64,000 nucleotides of DNA, from contig OZ238266.1 of NCBI GenBank assembly GCA_965178655.1, forward strand, positions 682,001 through 746,000, written 5' to 3'. The translations under genes were made by a program, and so were the position numbers. This DNA is from GCA-2733415 sp965178655 (lineage in GTDB: Bacteria > Bacteroidota > Bacteroidia > Flavobacteriales > Flavobacteriaceae). Shown piece by piece: positions 37,242-47,410 of the stretch (positions are counted from its first letter, which is position 1; every line of letters begins with the position of its first letter). The notes beneath the pieces are model-generated. The model had not been told where the DNA came from, made no database searches, and saw only the letters and a list, made by a program, of their open reading frames with translations.

Positions 37242-37733
37242 ATGGCACAAGTAGGAATTATTATGGGAAGTACAAGTGATCTTCCTATCATGCAACAAGC
37301 TATTGATATTTTAGCAGGATTTGACATTGAAGTTGAAGTAGATATTGTTTCGGCACACCGAACACCTGAAAAATTATTTGATTACAGTAAAAACGCACAC
37401 ACAAGAGGACTAAAAGTTATTATTGCTGGTGCTGGAGGTGCTGCTCACTTACCTGGAATGGTTGCATCATTATCGCCATTACCTGTAATTGGAGTGCCTG
37501 TAAAATCACGTAATTCAATTGATGGATGGGACTCTGTATTGTCTATACTACAAATGCCAGGAGGTGTTCCTGTTGCAACAGTTGCACTAGATGGTGCACA
37601 AAATGCAGGTATTTTAGCCGCTCAGATTATTGGATCTTCAGACAAATGTGTATCTGATAAAATCATAGCTTATAAAGAAGGTTTAAAAGCCAAAGTAATA
37701 AAAGGCGCTGAAGCTGTAAAAAACAAACAATAA
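37242..37733 (+). CDS. purE: N5-carboxyaminoimidazole ribonucleotide mutase
   Basis: The 163-residue protein has the PurE signatures GIIMGSTSDLPIMQQA, VSAHRTPEKLFDY and IAGAGGAAHLPGMVAS. It converts N5-CAIR to CAIR, the step after PurK. The two genes form a purKE operon. Confidence 0.97.
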   Translation: MAQVGIIMGSTSDLPIMQQAIDILAGFDIEVEVDIVSAHRTPEKLFDYSKNAHTRGLKVIIAGAGGAAHLPGMVASLSPLPVIGVPVKSRNSIDGWDSVLSILQMPGGVPVATVALDGAQNAGILAAQIIGSSDKCVSDKIIAYKEGLKAKVIKGAEAVKNKQ

Positions 37734-37769
37734 CACAATACCTTTTTAACCCATTCTGCTAGTTTACAA

Positions 37770-39788
37770 ATGAATCCATTATTAAGCACTTTCAATACAA
37801 CACCTTTTTCAAGTATTAAAAATGAGCATTTTCTACCTGCTTTTACCAAAGCAATAGCATTAGCTAAAGAAGAGGTTAAAGAAATTACCGACAATAGTGA
37901 AACGCCTAGTTTTGAAAACACCATTGAAAAACTAGCCTACTCAGGAGCACAATTAGAACGTGTTTCAAGCGTTTTTTTTAACCTAAATGCTGCAGAAACA
38001 AACGATACTATTCAGAAAATAGCGCAAGAAGTCTCTCCGTTGCTAGCCAGTTTTAGCAATGACATCTCCTTAAATAATCAGTTATTTAATAAAGTTGCAA
38101 GTGTTTATAAGCAACAAAAAACACTTACGCTTAATACCGAGCAGCAAACATTATTAGAAAAAACATATAAAAGTTTTGCTAGAAATGGCGCCAATCTTTC
38201 TGATAAGAAAAAGGAACAATTACGCAACATAGATCAGGAGTTATCACGATTAAACTTAACCTTTGGCGAACATGTATTGGCAGACACAAATAACTTTGAA
38301 CTACATATCACCAACATAGAAGACCTTTCTGGAGTTCCTGAAGGGACTCTTGAAACTGCCGCTCAAACCGCCAAACAAAAAGAGAAAAAAGGCTGGGTAT
38401 TTACTTTAGACTACCCCAGCTATATTCCGTTTATGAAATATGCTGATAATCGTGAGTTACGAAAAAGAATGGCTATTGCTTTTGGAAGCAGAGGATTTCA
38501 AGACAACAAAAACAACAACGAATCTATTGTCTTAAAAATAGCCAAACTACGTTTTCAAAGAGCCCAATTATTAGGCTATGACACCCATGCGCATTTTGTA
38601 TTAGAAGAACGTATGGCTGGTACACCAGAAAAAGTAACTCATTTTTTGAACGACCTACTTAACAAAGCAATACCTGTAGCAACGCAAGAACTTAAAGAAC
38701 TGCAAGAGTTTGCAAAAAAGACAGATAACATTGATGTTATAGAAAAATGGGATAGCGCGTATTACTCTGAAAAACTAAAGAATAAACTATTTAATTTAGA
38801 TGACGAAATATTAAAGCCTTATTTTAAACTAAACAATGTTCTTGAGGGCGCTTTTACAGTTGCCCAAAAACTATTTGGATTATCATTTACAAAAACAGAT
38901 AAAATTGACACCTATCATTCAGATGTTCAAACCTATGAAGTAACTGATGCTCTTAAAAATAATATTGCCATTTTTTATGCTGATTTTCACCCTCGAAAAG
39001 GAAAAAGAAATGGTGCATGGATGACTTCTTTTAAAGGACAAAAAACAGAAAACAACATTAATCATAGGCCGCATATATCTAACGTATGTAACTTTACAAA
39101 ACCAACCAACACCAAACCATCATTATTAACATTTAATGAGGTTACAACTCTATTTCATGAGTTTGGACACGGGCTACATGGTATACTTGCAAACACAACC
39201 TACCCCACACTTTCAGGAACAAATGTCTCTTGGGATTTTGTAGAACTACCTAGTCAGTTATTAGAAAATTGGTGCTTTGAAAAAGAGTGTTTACAGTTAT
39301 TTGCTAAACACTATCAAACAAACGAGGTTATTCCAATGGCATATATTGAAAAAATAATAGCGTCTTCAAATTTTCAAGAAGGTATGGCTACCTTAAGACA
39401 AGTTAGTTTTGGTCTTTTAGACATGGCATGGCACGGAAGCGACCCAACAGAAATAAGTCAAGTAAAAACAATTGAAAATACTACTTTCAAAAAAACAGCC
39501 CTATTTCCTGAGGTCAAAACAAACTGTATGAGTACCGCATTTTCGCATATTTTTCAAGGTGGGTATTCTTCAGGGTATTACAGTTATAAATGGGCAGAAG
39601 TACTAGATGCCGATGCTTTTGAACTATTTAAAGACCATGGTATTTTTAATGCCGAAATTGGAGACAAATTTGCGAAAACCATTTTAAGTAAAGGTGGCAC
39701 GCAACACCCTATGATATTATATAAACAGTTTAGAGGTAGAGAACCAAAGCCAGAGGCGCTCTTAAAAAGAGCTGGACTAACAACTTAG
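37770..39788 (+). CDS. M3-family metallopeptidase (oligopeptidase A/Dcp-like)
   Basis: The 672-residue protein has no signal peptide, so it acts in the cytosol. The zinc motif HEFGHGLHG begins at His463 and is followed by SGTNVSWDFVELPSQLLENW, both typical of M3A peptidases. C-terminal GGYSSGYYSYKWAEVLDADAF fits too. It degrades short peptides. It lies 36 bp after purE and may be read through from it. Confidence 0.92.
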   Translation: MNPLLSTFNTTPFSSIKNEHFLPAFTKAIALAKEEVKEITDNSETPSFENTIEKLAYSGAQLERVSSVFFNLNAAETNDTIQKIAQEVSPLLASFSNDISLNNQLFNKVASVYKQQKTLTLNTEQQTLLEKTYKSFARNGANLSDKKKEQLRNIDQELSRLNLTFGEHVLADTNNFELHITNIEDLSGVPEGTLETAAQTAKQKEKKGWVFTLDYPSYIPFMKYADNRELRKRMAIAFGSRGFQDNKNNNESIVLKIAKLRFQRAQLLGYDTHAHFVLEERMAGTPEKVTHFLNDLLNKAIPVATQELKELQEFAKKTDNIDVIEKWDSAYYSEKLKNKLFNLDDEILKPYFKLNNVLEGAFTVAQKLFGLSFTKTDKIDTYHSDVQTYEVTDALKNNIAIFYADFHPRKGKRNGAWMTSFKGQKTENNINHRPHISNVCNFTKPTNTKPSLLTFNEVTTLFHEFGHGLHGILANTTYPTLSGTNVSWDFVELPSQLLENWCFEKECLQLFAKHYQTNEVIPMAYIEKIIASSNFQEGMATLRQVSFGLLDMAWHGSDPTEISQVKTIENTTFKKTALFPEVKTNCMSTAFSHIFQGGYSSGYYSYKWAEVLDADAFELFKDHGIFNAEIGDKFAKTILSKGGTQHPMILYKQFRGREPKPEALLKRAGLTT

Positions 39789-39810
39789 TCTTTGTTTTAG
39801 CTTAAAGAAG

Positions 39811-40617
39811 TTATGTAAAAACCAACAATAGCAAAAACCACAACACAGGTATTCCTTCTACTATAAAACCAGAAAAATATTTGGATTGTTTTTGTTTTGA
39901 CATCATTAACAACACACCCGTAAAAAACAAAACGCCTGCCTCTATTACAAAATGCAGTAATGTGTTTGTGTCTTTAAGTAGCATGACAACAAAACAACCT
40001 AGCAATAATCCTAGTCCAATTTTTTTTGTGGTTACTACTCCATATCGCTGAGGAATTGTTCTCAAACTAGCCTCGTCTTCTCCTAAATCTCTAAGCTCAA
40101 ACGGTAGTGTTAACACCACAATAAACAAAAATCGCTGAACTGTTTCAGCACATACTACAGCTAAAAACCCATCATTATTTTGAATTACTGGCAACACTAC
40201 AGTTACCAACGACCAACAAAGTGCAATACTATATATTTTAACTCTAGGTAATGTGCGGAGTGTTTTTGAAAAAATAGGGAACACATAAAATCCTGCTAAT
40301 ACACACGGTAATAAAAAAAATAATTGAGTAATGTTTTTTAGATTTACAAAAAGGATAAATGATAATACCATTGAAATTACCGTAATACCTAGTAATAATT
40401 CAGAACCTCTGAAAGATGCTTTTTTTAAATAAAACAACTCGTAATATTTAATAACATTATAGCCTGAAACTGTTGAGAAAAACACAAAAAGAGACAAGGT
40501 ATGGTCTGTGTCTATTTTTAAGTTAATAGTTGTAATTTGAACTAATGCACAAACCGAAAAAGCCACCCAAACACTTGATGACATTATAAAATCTAGTATG
40601 TTTTGTAAAACTTTCAC
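39811..40617 (-). CDS. UbiA-like integral membrane protein
   Basis: The 268-residue protein has about eight hydrophobic segments. The region LRDLGEDEASLRTIPQRYG resembles the second Asp-rich motif of UbiA prenyltransferases, but the first NDxxD-type motif is replaced by GYNVIKYYEL. It may therefore be a divergent or inactive UbiA-family member. It is convergent with the M3 peptidase gene, with a 22-bp gap. No function is assigned. Confidence 0.55.
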   Translation of the reverse strand: MKVLQNILDFIMSSSVWVAFSVCALVQITTINLKIDTDHTLSLFVFFSTVSGYNVIKYYELFYLKKASFRGSELLLGITVISMVLSFILFVNLKNITQLFFLLPCVLAGFYVFPIFSKTLRTLPRVKIYSIALCWSLVTVVLPVIQNNDGFLAVVCAETVQRFLFIVVLTLPFELRDLGEDEASLRTIPQRYGVVTTKKIGLGLLLGCFVVMLLKDTNTLLHFVIEAGVLFFTGVLLMMSKQKQSKYFSGFIVEGIPVLWFLLLLVFT

Positions 40618-40749
40618 AAGTCAAAAATAAGTTTATTATACTGCATTTATCAAATATGTAATTATATTTTATTTTTAAACTGTTAATAACCCTCTATTTT
40701 GGTTAGTATTTTAGCTAATTATAAAGTAAAATATTCCAGAATAAAACTG

Positions 40750-40757
40750 TATTTTTG
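40750..40757 (+). promoter_or_regulatory. -7 promoter element of gcvP
   Basis: TATTTTTG matches TAnnTTTG, 35 bp upstream of the gcvP start. The 175-bp gap contains no recognisable glycine riboswitch. Confidence 0.45.
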
Positions 40758-40792
40758 CCCCATATTTTTTAAGAAACACAACATTTTTTACA

Positions 40793-43636
40793 ATGAAAAC
40801 AGATTCATTTGCATTAAGACATATTGGCTCTAATACTGCAGAGCAAGAAAGCATGTTAAAGACTATTGGTGCTGAAAGCCTAGATCAACTTATTTACGAA
40901 ACCATCCCGGATGACATTCGTTTAAAAAACAACCTTGATTTACCTGCTGCACTAAGTGAATATGAATACTTAAATCACATTAATGCACTTGCTGAAAAAA
41001 ATAAAGTTTTTAAAAGTTATATTGGTTTAGGATATCACGAAGCAATTGTACCAAGTGTTATACAACGTAATATTTTAGAAAACCCAGGTTGGTATACTGC
41101 TTATACGCCATATCAAGCAGAAATTGCTCAAGGACGACTAGAAGCGTTACTAAATTACCAAACCATGGTTATTGACTTAACCGGAATGGAGCTTGCAAAT
41201 GCTTCTTTACTAGACGAAGGTACTGCCGCAGCAGAAGCTATGGCGCTCTTATTTGATGTACGTGAACGCGCACAAAAGAAAGCTAACGTAAACAAGTTTT
41301 TTGTTTCCGAAGAAATATTACCACAAACCCTATCTATTTTACAAACAAGAGCTACTCCTATAGGTATTGAGATTGTTATTGGAAATCATGAAGATTTTGA
41401 TTTTTCTGATGCGTTTTTTGGGGCTATCTTACAATATCCTGGAAAACACGGGCAAGTTTACAATTACACCAATTTTGTGAAAAATGCACATGATGCAAAT
41501 ATTAAAGTTGCTGTAGCGGCAGATATTTTGTCGCTCGTAAAACTACAAGCACCAGGAGAATTTGGAGCAGATGTGGTTGTTGGAACTACTCAACGCTTTG
41601 GTATTCCTTTAGGATATGGTGGCCCACATGCTGGATATTTTGCTACAAAAGAAAAATACAAACGCAGTATACCTGGAAGAATTATTGGTGTAACACAAGA
41701 TAAAGATGGTGGTCGTGCATTACGCATGGCTTTACAAACACGAGAACAACATATAAAACGCGAAAAAGCAACCTCAAATATCTGTACTGCACAAGTACTT
41801 TTAGCAGTCATGGCAGGTATGTATGCTGTTTACCATGGTAAAGATGGGTTAACATATATTGCTAACAAAGTACACCAATCAGCAATAACACTTTCTAATG
41901 CACTTACTAAGTTAGGTGTAGAACAACAAAACACATCATACTTCGACACCATTACAGCTAATGTAGACACCGCTACATTGCGCGTAATTGCTGAAGAAAA
42001 CCAAGTTAACTTTAATTATATTGACAGTAATACTGTTTCTATTTCTGTAAACGAAACCACTAGCTTAGAAGACATTAATGCAATTCTTTCTGTTATTGCT
42101 AAAGCAACAGGAAAAGACACTGCTCCTGTAACAGAATTATCGACAAACACAATACTCGATACAGCAACGCTTCGTAACACTGAATTTTTAACAAACGATG
42201 TTTTTAACACCTATCATTCCGAAACAGAAATGATGCGTTATATTAAAAAATTAGAACGAAAAGATTTATCCTTAAATCACTCAATGATATCATTAGGGTC
42301 TTGTACAATGAAACTAAATGCTGCTTCAGAAATGTTGCCATTAAGTAACCCAAACTGGGGAAACATACACCCCTTTGTTCCTTTAAATCAAGCGCAAGGA
42401 TATCAAGAAGTATTACAAAACTTAGAGCATCAATTAAACGTAGTTACTGGGTTTGCAGGAACCTCTTTACAACCAAATTCTGGAGCACAAGGAGAACTTG
42501 CTGGATTAATGGTTATTAGAGCATACCACGAATCTAGAAACGATCATCACAGAAACATTTGTTTAATTCCATCATCAGCACACGGTACCAATCCAGCCTC
42601 TGCAGTTATGGCAGGAATGAAAGTTGTGGTTACAAAAACCGATGAAAAAGGAAATATTGATGTTGCTGATTTAAGAGAAAAAGCAATCTTACACAAAGAT
42701 AACCTATCAGCTTTAATGGTTACCTACCCATCTACACATGGTGTTTTTGAAAAAGCAATTTGCGAAATTACCGCCCTTATACATGACAATGGCGGACAAG
42801 TATACATGGACGGTGCAAATATGAATGCACAAGTAGGACTAACAAACCCTGCTACTATTGGTGCTGACGTTTGTCACTTAAATCTACACAAAACATTTGC
42901 AATACCACATGGTGGTGGTGGACCTGGAGTAGGACCTATTTGTGTTGCACCACAATTGGTGCCTTTCTTACCAAGTAATCCAGTTGTAAAAACTGGAGGA
43001 GAAAAAGCCATTACCGCTATATCTGCTGCCCCTTGGGGAAGTGCATTAGCTTGTTTAATATCTTACGGATATATTACCATGCTTGGTGCTAATGGTCTAA
43101 AAAAATCTACCATAAACGCCATTTTAAATGCCAACTACATTAAGGAGCGATTAAAAGGACACTTTACCACTCTATATACTGGAGAAATGGGACGTGCAGC
43201 CCACGAAATGATTATTGAATGTAGAACTTTTAAACAAAATGGAATTGAAGCTGTTGATATAGCTAAGCGATTAATGGATTACGGATTTCATGCCCCTACA
43301 GTATCATTCCCTGTTGCAGGTACGCTTATGATTGAGCCTACAGAATCAGAGAATTTAGGTGAATTAGATAGATTTTGCGATGCATTAATTGCTATTAGAG
43401 AAGAGATTAATTTAGCGACTATTGATAACCCTAATAATGTATTAAAAAATGCACCTCACACTCAAAAAATGCTCACTGCAGATAATTGGGATTTACCATA
43501 CACTCGTAAACAAGCTGCATTTCCGCTCGACTATATTGCTGAAAACAAATTTTGGCCTACCGTACGAAGAGTTGATGATGCCTATGGGGATCGAAACCTA
43601 GTTTGTAGCTGTATAGGTATTGAAGCATACGCCTAA
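40793..43636 (+). CDS. gcvP: Glycine dehydrogenase (aminomethyl-transferring), glycine cleavage P protein
   Basis: The 947-residue protein is the full single-chain P protein. The N-terminal half starts FALRHIGSNTAEQESML and the C-terminal half has the PLP site LNLHKTFAIPHGGGGPG with Lys700. It decarboxylates glycine and passes the aminomethyl group to the lipoyl H protein. Other gcv genes are not in the window. A terminator follows. Confidence 0.98.
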   Translation: MKTDSFALRHIGSNTAEQESMLKTIGAESLDQLIYETIPDDIRLKNNLDLPAALSEYEYLNHINALAEKNKVFKSYIGLGYHEAIVPSVIQRNILENPGWYTAYTPYQAEIAQGRLEALLNYQTMVIDLTGMELANASLLDEGTAAAEAMALLFDVRERAQKKANVNKFFVSEEILPQTLSILQTRATPIGIEIVIGNHEDFDFSDAFFGAILQYPGKHGQVYNYTNFVKNAHDANIKVAVAADILSLVKLQAPGEFGADVVVGTTQRFGIPLGYGGPHAGYFATKEKYKRSIPGRIIGVTQDKDGGRALRMALQTREQHIKREKATSNICTAQVLLAVMAGMYAVYHGKDGLTYIANKVHQSAITLSNALTKLGVEQQNTSYFDTITANVDTATLRVIAEENQVNFNYIDSNTVSISVNETTSLEDINAILSVIAKATGKDTAPVTELSTNTILDTATLRNTEFLTNDVFNTYHSETEMMRYIKKLERKDLSLNHSMISLGSCTMKLNAASEMLPLSNPNWGNIHPFVPLNQAQGYQEVLQNLEHQLNVVTGFAGTSLQPNSGAQGELAGLMVIRAYHESRNDHHRNICLIPSSAHGTNPASAVMAGMKVVVTKTDEKGNIDVADLREKAILHKDNLSALMVTYPSTHGVFEKAICEITALIHDNGGQVYMDGANMNAQVGLTNPATIGADVCHLNLHKTFAIPHGGGGPGVGPICVAPQLVPFLPSNPVVKTGGEKAITAISAAPWGSALACLISYGYITMLGANGLKKSTINAILNANYIKERLKGHFTTLYTGEMGRAAHEMIIECRTFKQNGIEAVDIAKRLMDYGFHAPTVSFPVAGTLMIEPTESENLGELDRFCDALIAIREEINLATIDNPNNVLKNAPHTQKMLTADNWDLPYTRKQAAFPLDYIAENKFWPTVRRVDDAYGDRNLVCSCIGIEAYA

Positions 43637-43646
43637 AACCAATATA

Positions 43647-43676
43647 AAAATCTCCTTAAAAAAGGAGATTTTTTTT
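43647..43676 (+). terminator. Terminator after gcvP
   Basis: An 11-bp stem (43647-43657 with 43662-43672, A-rich loop) runs into a T tract 10 bp after the gcvP stop. Confidence 0.85.
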
Positions 43677-43764
43677 GTTAAAAACTATTCTATTTAATAG
43701 AACAACGCAATAGTTCCTTAATAATATGTAACTTGTCATTAGTTTACCAACCAAAGCTATTATT

Positions 43765-44823
43765 ATGAATATTGCAATCACCGGAACAGGCTCATGCATA
43801 CCCGACCTTACACAAAAAAATGAAGATTTTTTATCGCACTCATTTTTAAACTCTGATGGTTCTAAAATCCCTCAGAACAATGCAATCATTATTAAAAAAT
43901 TCAAAGCCATAACTGGTATTGAAGAGCGCAGATATGCGAAACCCGGCACAAATACTTCCGACTTGGCTTTCTATGCTGCTAAAAAAGCAATAGCAGATGC
44001 CAACATAAATCCCGAAACGCTTGATTATATTATTGTAGCCAACAATTACGGAGACCTAGCACATTTAGGAGCACAAAGCGATAGCGTGCCTAGTCTTGCT
44101 GCACGAGTAAAACACAAATTACAAATAAAAAACCCCAACTGCATAGCTTATGATTTAATGTTTGGATGCCCAGGCTGGGTACAAGCAGTAATTCATGCAA
44201 ACGCATTTATAAAATCTGGAATTGCTAAAAAGTGTTTAATTATTGGCGCAGAAACACTCTCAAGAGTAGTCGATAAAAACGATAGAGATGCTATGATTTA
44301 TGCCGATGGCGCAGGCGCTGCTATATTAGAAGAAACTACCGAAAAAAACGGAATAATATCCCATAAATCAGCAAGTCATACTTTAGAAGAAAGTAATTAT
44401 ATACATTTTGGAAAAAGCTATGATAACACCTGTAATAGCGATACTAGATATATTAAAATGTATGGTCGAAAAATTTATGAATTTGCATTAAATCAAGTTC
44501 CTATGGCAATGAAAGCTTGCCTAGATGACGCTAATATTAACATTACCGATTTAAAAAAAATATTTATTCATCAAGCAAACGAAAAAATGGACGAAGCTAT
44601 TCTAGAACGTTTTTATAAACTCTATGATAGTACGCCTCCTGAAAACTGTATGCCTATGAGTATTCAATTTTTAGGAAATAGTTCCGTAGCCACTGTACCT
44701 ACACTTTTTGACTTGGTTAAAAATGATAAAATAGACAAACAAAAACTCTATAAAGGAGATTATATCATGTTTGCAAGCGTTGGCGCTGGAATGCATATAA
44801 ATGCTATCATTTACAAATACTAA
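43765..44823 (+). CDS. 3-oxoacyl-ACP synthase III-family protein (FabH-like)
   Basis: The 352-residue thiolase-fold enzyme has the catalytic triad Cys135 (LMFGCPGWVQ), His269 (FIHQANEKMDE) and Asn305 (LGNSSVATVPTLF). This is a FabH-like ketosynthase that condenses an acyl-CoA with malonyl-ACP. The neighbour 20 bp downstream is a glycosyltransferase, which hints at lipid or secondary-metabolite assembly more than primary fatty acid synthesis. The substrate is unknown. Confidence 0.85.
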   Translation: MNIAITGTGSCIPDLTQKNEDFLSHSFLNSDGSKIPQNNAIIIKKFKAITGIEERRYAKPGTNTSDLAFYAAKKAIADANINPETLDYIIVANNYGDLAHLGAQSDSVPSLAARVKHKLQIKNPNCIAYDLMFGCPGWVQAVIHANAFIKSGIAKKCLIIGAETLSRVVDKNDRDAMIYADGAGAAILEETTEKNGIISHKSASHTLEESNYIHFGKSYDNTCNSDTRYIKMYGRKIYEFALNQVPMAMKACLDDANINITDLKKIFIHQANEKMDEAILERFYKLYDSTPPENCMPMSIQFLGNSSVATVPTLFDLVKNDKIDKQKLYKGDYIMFASVGAGMHINAIIYKY

Positions 44824-44843
44824 CCCCTATAGGTTTCCATAGC

Positions 44844-45692
44844 ATGGACTACATCATCATCATACCCGCACATAATGAAGCGGATTACATTACCTTAACT
44901 TTAGACAGTATTCTAACACAAGATATACTTCCTAAAAAAATAATTGTAGTTAACGACAACTCAACAGATAATACTGCTAAAATAGTTGATAATTACACAC
45001 AGAAACACAACTTTATTAGTTGTATACACAATACATCAAACGCAATCCACTTACCAGGAAGCAAGGTTATAAAAGCATTTTATGCTGGGTTAAATCAACT
45101 AGACACCTCTTATGACATTATCGTAAAACTTGATGCCGATATGGTATTACCTCCTAATTACTTTAAAGCTATTATAAAACATTTTAGCAGTGACAAAACA
45201 ATTGGAATTGCTGGAGGGGTTGCATATATTCAAAAAAATAATGAATGGGTTTTAGAAAAACTAACCAATAATGATCACGTTCGCGGAGGGTTTAAAGCCT
45301 ACCGAAAAGAATGCTTTACCAGTATAGGAGGTTTAAAAAAAGCTATGGGCTGGGACACTGCAGATGAGCTATCTGCACAATACCATGGCTGGAAAATATT
45401 AGTAGACGAATCACTTATAGCCAAACATTTAAAACCTACCGGAAAAGCTTATAACAAAGCCGCTAGGCATAAACAAGGAGAAGCTTTTTATGCACTGAGA
45501 TACCGAGTAATACTCGCCTTTATAGCCAGTGCCAAGTTGGCCTTTTTAAAAAAGCGCCCTTTTCTATTAATCGATTATTGTGTGGGTTATCTAAAAGCGT
45601 GGCAAAAAAACACCCCCTATTTACTTAGTAAAGAAGAAGGTGTTTTTAGCAGAAAATTACGCTGGAGAGGTATTATTTCTAAATTATTCTAA
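44844..45692 (+). CDS. Glycosyltransferase family 2
   Basis: The 282-residue GT-A protein starts MDYIIIIPAHNEADYITLTL, with VVNDNSTDNTA and the metal-binding DAD in VKLDADMVLPP at about residue 90. The C-terminus is basic and amphipathic. It follows the FabH-like gene by 20 bp and overlaps the convergent phosphatase gene by 9 bp. The acceptor is unknown. Confidence 0.88.
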   Translation: MDYIIIIPAHNEADYITLTLDSILTQDILPKKIIVVNDNSTDNTAKIVDNYTQKHNFISCIHNTSNAIHLPGSKVIKAFYAGLNQLDTSYDIIVKLDADMVLPPNYFKAIIKHFSSDKTIGIAGGVAYIQKNNEWVLEKLTNNDHVRGGFKAYRKECFTSIGGLKKAMGWDTADELSAQYHGWKILVDESLIAKHLKPTGKAYNKAARHKQGEAFYALRYRVILAFIASAKLAFLKKRPFLLIDYCVGYLKAWQKNTPYLLSKEEGVFSRKLRWRGIISKLF

Positions 45693-47321
45693 CACGTCCT
45701 CTAGAGGGTTTCCTGTACAACCGTTAGGAAAAGAAATACCTAATAACACCGATATTGTTGGCGCAATATCAATTACTTCTGTTCTCCTAATACTCGTTCC
45801 CTTTTTAATACCTGCACCATAAAATAATAACGGAACATGTGTGTCATAACTAAAACTACTACCGTGAGTAGATCCTTTTTCGGGGTATGAGATTACCGAT
45901 GGCGCTAACACAAACAAAACATCTCCTGAGTATTTTTGATGATAACCATTTTGCAGTAAATGTGCCACTCCTGAAGTAAATTGAGTGCTTGACATTGCAT
46001 GTGCTGTAAATGCTTTTGAAATATTTGGATACTTAATTATATGCTGCACAATATAAGCCTGTATCTCTGCCATATTTATTTGTTGCTTTTCAATTAACGA
46101 ACTGTTTAAAAACACTTGGTTGTTTGAAATATTTTCAATTAAACCTTCAACCTTATAACGTTTAGCTAGGGCTGCTGCTAACTTTTCTCGAAAGGCCTTT
46201 TTATTAAAATATCCTGCAGGTATCTTTTTAGATTTTAAATAATTTGGCACATGAATTGCGCCGTGATCTGCTGTTAAAAACACCGTATACTCTCCTTTAC
46301 CAACAGTAGTATCAAGGTGATTTAATAGTTTTTCAATATCTGCATCTAAACGAATATAAGTATCCTCAACTTCAATAGAATTAACCCCAAACTGATGCCC
46401 TACGTAATCTGGAGAAGAATAACTTATTGCTAAAAAATCAGTTACATTATCTGCTCCCAAATTTTCATTTTTAATTGCAGCTATCGCAAAGTCTGTTACT
46501 AGATTATTCCCAAAAGGCGTTGCTTTAAGTATTGAATATCCTCCATTTTTTTTTGACAATTCCTTTAAATCATATGGAAAAGTTACATGCTTGTTTCCTT
46601 TAAATGTAGCTTCAAAATGATTATCGTCCATACCACTCTCGGTATATTGTTCAATAGGCAGAATGGTATTCCATTCTTTCATATATACATCTACCGTATT
46701 ATTAAAATCTGTTACCCATGCTGGCAGTTTGTCTGTGTAATATGTACTGGTAATGAATTTACCTTCATTATTTCCTTCAAACCAATACGCAGCATTTGCA
46801 GTGTGTCCTGCTGGTAAAATAGCACCCCTATCTTTTAGTGAAATACCTATTACATTACTTTTATGCTGGGTATGCAGCTTCAGTTGATCGGTTACTGAGG
46901 TTGTGCGCATTTTTATAGGCGACATTTGTCCGCTTTTACCCTTTACTCCTACTCCAAAAACAGTGCTGTCTCCTGCACAGTATGCTCCTTTTTTGCTGTC
47001 TTTATCATACCAATGATTTGCTATAATACCGTGATTCATTGGCGTTGTTCCTGTATAAATAGATGCGTGACCAGGCCCTGTATAAGTAGGCACATAGTTA
47101 AAGTGGTGATTTTTTAAATTAAACCCGTTGTCTTGCAAGCGTTTAAATCCGTTATTACCAAATTTATTTTTAAAACGAGTTAAATAATCATAACGCATTT
47201 GATCAACAACAATTCCAACAACTAGTTTTGGGTGTGTTTGGTCAGTATTTGCAGTGGGCTGTTTTTTTGTTGTACAAGCAAAAACAAAACAACTAAAAAG
47301 TACTATAACTATATTTCTCAT
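45684..47321 (-). CDS. PafA-like alkaline phosphatase-superfamily lipoprotein
   Basis: The 545-residue protein has a lipoprotein signal (Cys16 in FVFACTTKK), then the phosphatase core: VVGIVVDQMRYDYL with metal ligand Asp40, nucleophile Thr81 in TYTGPGHASIYTG, YSSPDYVGHQFG, and TADHGAIHVP. This matches the calcium-independent PafA type known from flavobacteria, which releases phosphate from organic esters in the periplasm or at the cell surface. It is convergent with the GT2 gene, with a 9-bp overlap. Confidence 0.9.
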   Translation of the reverse strand: MRNIVIVLFSCFVFACTTKKQPTANTDQTHPKLVVGIVVDQMRYDYLTRFKNKFGNNGFKRLQDNGFNLKNHHFNYVPTYTGPGHASIYTGTTPMNHGIIANHWYDKDSKKGAYCAGDSTVFGVGVKGKSGQMSPIKMRTTSVTDQLKLHTQHKSNVIGISLKDRGAILPAGHTANAAYWFEGNNEGKFITSTYYTDKLPAWVTDFNNTVDVYMKEWNTILPIEQYTESGMDDNHFEATFKGNKHVTFPYDLKELSKKNGGYSILKATPFGNNLVTDFAIAAIKNENLGADNVTDFLAISYSSPDYVGHQFGVNSIEVEDTYIRLDADIEKLLNHLDTTVGKGEYTVFLTADHGAIHVPNYLKSKKIPAGYFNKKAFREKLAAALAKRYKVEGLIENISNNQVFLNSSLIEKQQINMAEIQAYIVQHIIKYPNISKAFTAHAMSSTQFTSGVAHLLQNGYHQKYSGDVLFVLAPSVISYPEKGSTHGSSFSYDTHVPLLFYGAGIKKGTSIRRTEVIDIAPTISVLLGISFPNGCTGNPLEDVLE

Positions 47322-47410
47322 GACTTCTACTTTTTTTTACAGACACAAAGTTACTTTTTTATCTGTGAACCTAATCTATAGTTTCAATAGTTTTAGTAAT
47401 TTAGCCTACT

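Noticed and set aside
40618..40792. Glycine riboswitch upstream of gcvP
   Set aside because: The 175-bp gap is AT-rich and shows no tandem aptamer-like helices or conserved GG-rich core.
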